Assembly (NCBI GenBank): GCA_016648135.1
Contig: JADDOH010002093.1
Location: 24,892-88,891 of the forward strand
Length of the DNA stretch: 64,000 nucleotides
Direction of reading: 5' to 3'
From: Agrypnia vestita
Lineage: Eukaryota > Arthropoda > Insecta > Trichoptera > Phryganeidae
Part shown: in pieces, positions 29,601 to 35,600 of the stretch
How the letters are laid out: every line of letters starts with the position of its first letter
Position numbering within the stretch: position 1 is the first letter of the stretch
Made by a program: the position numbers and the translations under genes
The notes under the pieces: generated by a model
Seen by the model: the letters and a program-made list of their open reading frames with translations, nothing else
What the model was told of the DNA's origin: nothing
The model's database searches: none

Positions 29601-32600
29601 CCTACCCGATATTGAAATATTTGTTATTTTCACATGCAAAAAAAATCGAAATATTTTTTCAATTTCAAAATAATTCAAATTACTTGGCCTAGGATATTTT
29701 GATTTATAGTTCAAGGGGCTAAAAATTGTTTTGAATTACGAATCAGCATGGTTTTGGAATTATCGGGGTTAATCTACTATGAAATCAACATCTTGGGACT
29801 TTATTTAAAAATATCAAATTATGGGAAATTTCGAATTATCGGGGTTTGAATTAATTGGATTTTAATGTACTGTGCAATACATTAACCACAATATCAACAA
29901 TCATAACAACAAATCTGCCCTGGTAATGGACCCCGCAATGATATCCGAAATGTCAAAAAGCAAAAAGATTGTATATACACGGTCAATATCCCAGAAAACT
30001 CTTTGATTTAATGTCAATCTCTGACAATCTAGAAATAAGAATACTTACTTGCAGTGGTGTTTCTTCGGCCCCGTTGAATAGAAAAATGACATTATGTGTG
30101 AGGCGGACTTCGGCCTTAGAAAGAACTCTAATCAACTCCATCATCACTGCACATGAAATCCCATCATCAGAAGCACCTGGTGAAAAATATTATTAATTTA
30201 AAGTTGCGATACAAATAGTCACAATAAATCTGTAAATGGGAACAAGAATACCGAAGTCCAATGACACTAAGACCCGGTTGTTTCAAGTTTGATCAAAGTA
30301 AGCGGTCGATTAAAGCATAGATTTTTACAAAAACGGATCGTCTGATTGGTGGAGAACGTAAAAATCTATGCTTTAAAAGAACGCTTACTTTAATCCAACT
30401 TGAAACAACCGGCCCTTAGGCATTAAAATGAAGTTACAACAAATATTTATATTTAAAGCATTGATTTGGATTTGTTTAAACATGGAGACTCGTTAAATAT
30501 ATCTCGCTCTCATGAGAAAGATGAAATTACTGAGGGGGACAAAGCTATGCGATTAATGAATATTTTTTATAGGGATGCATCGATACGCACTTTTGCCAGT
30601 ACAATACTGATACCGATATTTGTAAAAAAGTATCGAAAATACCGATACCGATGCGGACAGTGAAGATTTCAAAAGGAGAAAAAAATTGTTGGTTTAGTTT
30701 AAACAGACGAAATTATGTGTATAATATTCATAAACAATGTTTACCTAATAATGAAATTTTAAAAATTGTAATTAAATAAAAACAGAACATTATGTTCAGA
30801 TTATTATATGAGAAGCTTGTTGGTGTAGTGGTCATGATGCTCGCCTAGTGATCTGGTGGTGGTTGGTTCGAGCCCCATTCCAAAACACCAGCAATTTAGT
30901 CCTATTTTCATAGCACAGGCTTTTGGCTTAGTTCGAGAATAGTAAGAATATTGACGAGACATGTATTCCGTGTTCGGAATGAAATTATGAAATGCGGGGA
31001 TTCCCTGAGTGTAGATAAATTGTGCCGCATTTAAATATGAGTAAATTAAGTGCAAATATGGCGCGTTTACACACGGATTATCTATGGTGCGAAATTCAAA
31101 ATGTGTTGGTGTATCGGCAAATTAATATCGCCGATTCCAATATATCGGAAAACCCACAATATCGCCGATATATCGGTATCGGTATCAGTATCGGATGCAT
31201 CCCTAATTTTTTACTTCAGAGACTGAAAGCTTGTAGAACAATAAAAACTTGCCATAACTAGTTGGAACAGTATCGTAATGACAGTTGAGTAGAATGCCAT
31301 GCTCCTTGTTAGACCCCTCCAAAATTGCAATAACATTCTGAATGCCGTCATAAACATTTGTGAATCGAATCTTGAAATCCAATGTATATGCACCACTACC
31401 TTTTTGTATCTGAAAATTAATAAGTACATACCTGTTATTAATTTTATTATCAAGCAATATAGTAATCTAAAATATTAATAAAATGTCTAATAAATTAATC
31501 ATTGACAATATGAGTTCGTATAAAGCAGCCGTACTCAACCTGCGGCCCGCCAAGCTTTTATATGCAGCCCGAAACACATTTATTATCAGGAACGTGATAT
31601 AAAAAACCTGGCATCGTAAGTTTTGAATATCATATTGACTGAATTCAATGACACGGTCGACTGCAGTCCGTCTTTGTCTAACACGTGTTTCGCAATTCTA
31701 CCGTGCTCTTTCGATATTGTTTTTTCTTTCACCGAAGCCCGCGTCTGTCCTACATGAAATGTGTGGTTATTGTTGTGCTCTTTCTTACTGTATTTAACTG
31801 CGACGTACAATATTCTGATCTCTTTTACTCACTAGCCGAAAATACGAGAGTAATGAATAAATATTTTTTAATTAAAAAATCTATAAATTCATAAAAATTT
31901 AATTTAGTAATTTTGGCAATGATTACAAAAAAAATATGACATTTTAGTTTTGTAAATAAGGTAGATATTTAACATTTTCTGCGACATGTAGACCTACATT
32001 ACTCCACCGACACACAGGAGTTAAAAATATATATTTTTGATTAATCAAGTGGCGGCGCCCTAATCTTGAATCAAACGGGTTTCAACCAAAACTGTTTTTC
32101 GCTACATGAATTTTTTTTTCCTCAAATCCGTATAATGTTGAGTTACAGCCCGCGTAACTTAGCAAACAAATGTATGTGGCCCGAAGAAAAAAAAGGTTGA
32201 GTACCGCTAGTATACAGTTTTATTATCTCCTAAACTCGCTAATAACAAAATATATGTTCACATGACAATGTAACCATTATTAAATTATAACATTACAGTA
32301 CATCATTACATTATCGTAGTAAGTTGCTTCGTCGAATTATAGAATACATATTAGTTTATAGAGCAACCAGCAATCAATGGAAGCGAAATGGAATCATACC
32401 AAGACAAATTAATTCACTTTAATCTACTGTCTATCTAATAGAAGAATAATCATTGATTTAATGATCTTCTATAATAAGTATAATAATTGACTTGTCTGTC
32501 CGTACTTGCTGGAATGACAACTTTAGATAATGACTGAGATAGAGTGTAACACGCAATCAGCAAGCGGCTCATGTTGAGCGGTCACGCTAGGGTTGTTATT

Positions 32601-35600
32601 AATTATTATTATTTCCCTTGATTTTTCATGGGTGTATGGGTAGTACTATATAAAATTATAAACGGTTACCTACCTTGATGTACAAAATGTTCTTTGCGAA
32701 ATTAAAATAACAGTTCACATTAGAAGCACCTCAATAAGCAATACATTTCATTAAAAAAAAATTGAATGTGAATATCAGATACTCTTCTACCATTTTTCCA
32801 ATACAATGATTCATTAAAATGTATAATATTCTTTATTCGCAAAGCAATGTAGACATATTTTGAGACTGCAAATCAAAATTCAAAATTAACATTTTGTTGC
32901 AATTGACAATATTATGATCATTGATGCAACAGATAAAACAACTTCCTTGTGTGATTATACCTTTGTAATACAATAATATGAAATTATTTAGAAGAGATTA
33001 TGTTTTACCATCATGCACAAAAGTTATGGGTGTACGCCTGTGTTTGGGCAAAACTAAATACAGTAAAACCTCATTCGAAATTCAAGGAACCCAAAAAAAA
33101 CATTTTGAATTACGCGGAACCCCATTTATTCGAAATTCAAGACAAAAAAAAAATTTAAATCGCAATACAATTGCGAAATTCGCCAAAAATCGTAAAAACT
33201 CGTGAAAAAAGTGTTTAATTTAGTGAAAAACGTCTGTATTTTTGCATATTTCAAGAAATCATTTTGAAAACGCAATATTTATTATGCTGATACAAAGACC
33301 GCCACATTTCTATTACTAAAGTATCCGAAATTGACATGTGTTATCACTTGCGAGAAAATCGAAATATTTTTTCAATTTCGTCAAATTAAAGAAAAAAATT
33401 AATTATGTTAACTAAAACTTATTGATTTATTGCGCAAGGGGCTAAAAAAATTATTTCGAATTACGAATTACCGGGGTTAATCTACTATGAAATTAGCATT
33501 TTGGGTGTGAAAAATTTTGAATTATGGCGAATTTCGAATTACCGGGGTTCGAATTAAATTAAACTGTATGTGAAATAAAATAACAGAGCTATGATTTAAA
33601 ATACTTTCAAGGAGAGAAAAGGAATCAAATCCTTGGAGACCACCAAATTTCGAATTAACAGGGCTTTACTGCATTATTAAATCAGTATTAATCTTATATT
33701 TCTGATAAGCCTAAGATCCATAATATTGCTCCACGGGTAATTGTTGTATCCATTGATAATAAATTAGCTAGCAAACAAAGAAAATTATATCTGCAGTTAT
33801 TAAAATGTCATAACATAACCCCTAGATAAACCGGTTATCATGTTAAAAAATATTCCAAGTAATTCCAACCTGCAGACAAATTTATATTTCGTTGAATAAT
33901 TTCTTAACATATCTAAAATCTCTTAGATAAAGAGATCCGGCACAATGTGTCCTTGTTAAATGATAACTTTTTAAAATTAATATTTTGAGAAAAAGTAAGT
34001 TTATAAATTTAATTTAAAGAAGCGCAACAAATAATTGTGTGTGATTACATAGTTAATAGAATTTTGAATCAATTTTATAAATCTCTTCCGTTTCAAACAA
34101 ACAAAGCAGTTTCCTTAAAAATGTTCTCAGGTTTTCATGGCCGTTCAGAATCTTATGTGTATAATTTTCTGGGATATTCTGCCGTGTATATGTGACCTCA
34201 CTGGCGGACGTTTCGGATCCCATTGCAGGGTCCATCATCAGGGCTGATGTGATGAGTGTGTGTTGAAGTGTAAGTTAAGTATTGCCTTGCAATACCGTAC
34301 CGAAGTCAGGGTGTGTCCAAGTTTGTGTTAGGTTTAGTACTGGATTGCAGTAACGTGTCGAAAGCAGGGTGTGTATGTCTTAATGTAGTGTGTTGTGCTT
34401 CCGTGTCGGACACATGTGTTGTCAAGAATTTCTGTAGCGTTATGTCGCTGTTTTATCTACTGTCGGAAGTCGGACTGTGCGAAGTCGTCGATTTAATTGA
34501 TCCTGCAGCGCCGGATACCACGAGGTTTTTAATTTAAGACTGCCATTCCTATTAATATTTACCGGGTGCTTGTACATTTCGATTGCCTCTTTGACCAGGC
34601 GCGCGTGGTGACTCTTGGGCTTTCCTAAGATTTTCGGCTCAATTGAAAAATGGCGGCCCGTATCTAGAAAGTGCTCAGCCAATGCCGATTTTTTCTGGAT
34701 GACCGAATTTGCATGCTTTTTTATGCTCGTCAACCCTCTTTGAAATCGTACGTACTGTTTGTCCCACATCATACACTTTGTCGCAATCTTGACAGTTGCT
34801 CAAGAAACAGAAGATTAAGACAGCCTATAAACACCATCGGTCTCAGGGGGATCCCGATCCTTCGCTGGTCTTAAGAGGTCCTTAACCTTGTGGTTTGTGC
34901 CGAACACTGAACACAAAAGCCGCGAAGCGACGACCATAGCTGACCCCACTGTCAAGCAGCAAGCTAATAGCAATGGCCACGTAGCGGCTACTATGGGCCA
35001 CACAGCAGCTGAGACAACCGCCTGCAGGGCCTAGCAGAAAACAATCAGCAATAGCCAATTGCTTAACTGCTAGTGAAACATTATTTCTACTGATTATGAT
35101 GTTTGTAAATTAGATATATCTTAATCACTGTTTAAGTTGTTGGCATAATAATATATTTTATATAGTTGTGTTTGATTTGAATTTTTTGCTCACCTCATAC
35201 AAGAGTGACTGCGAGCTATGAGCGTTTAGTTGTGCAGTTTCCAGCTCTCTCATCAGAATGTTCGGCGCCTGGATCCTGTTCTGCAGAGTGCCCACGACCC
35301 TGGGACCCAGACTGGTTAGTTTGCGGAGAGTATTTCTAGACCTCTCCCCACTGAACAGTCGGGTGTTGTTGATCTGCAGAGTAACAAATAATTAGTTTAT
35401 TTCAAATGGAACAAAACCGTATATGTATAATAATTATGCAGTTTCAGAATTCTCTAGGTTTGTGAAATATAGAGCATCTATATATTAATTACCCTAACCA
35501 ATGTCGTACGTTTCTGCATTTGGATGATGATTTTATTTGTATACAATAATTTTGGCACGGTGCCCGTTGGGTTGTGTGGCGCGGCGGATAACACGTCTGA

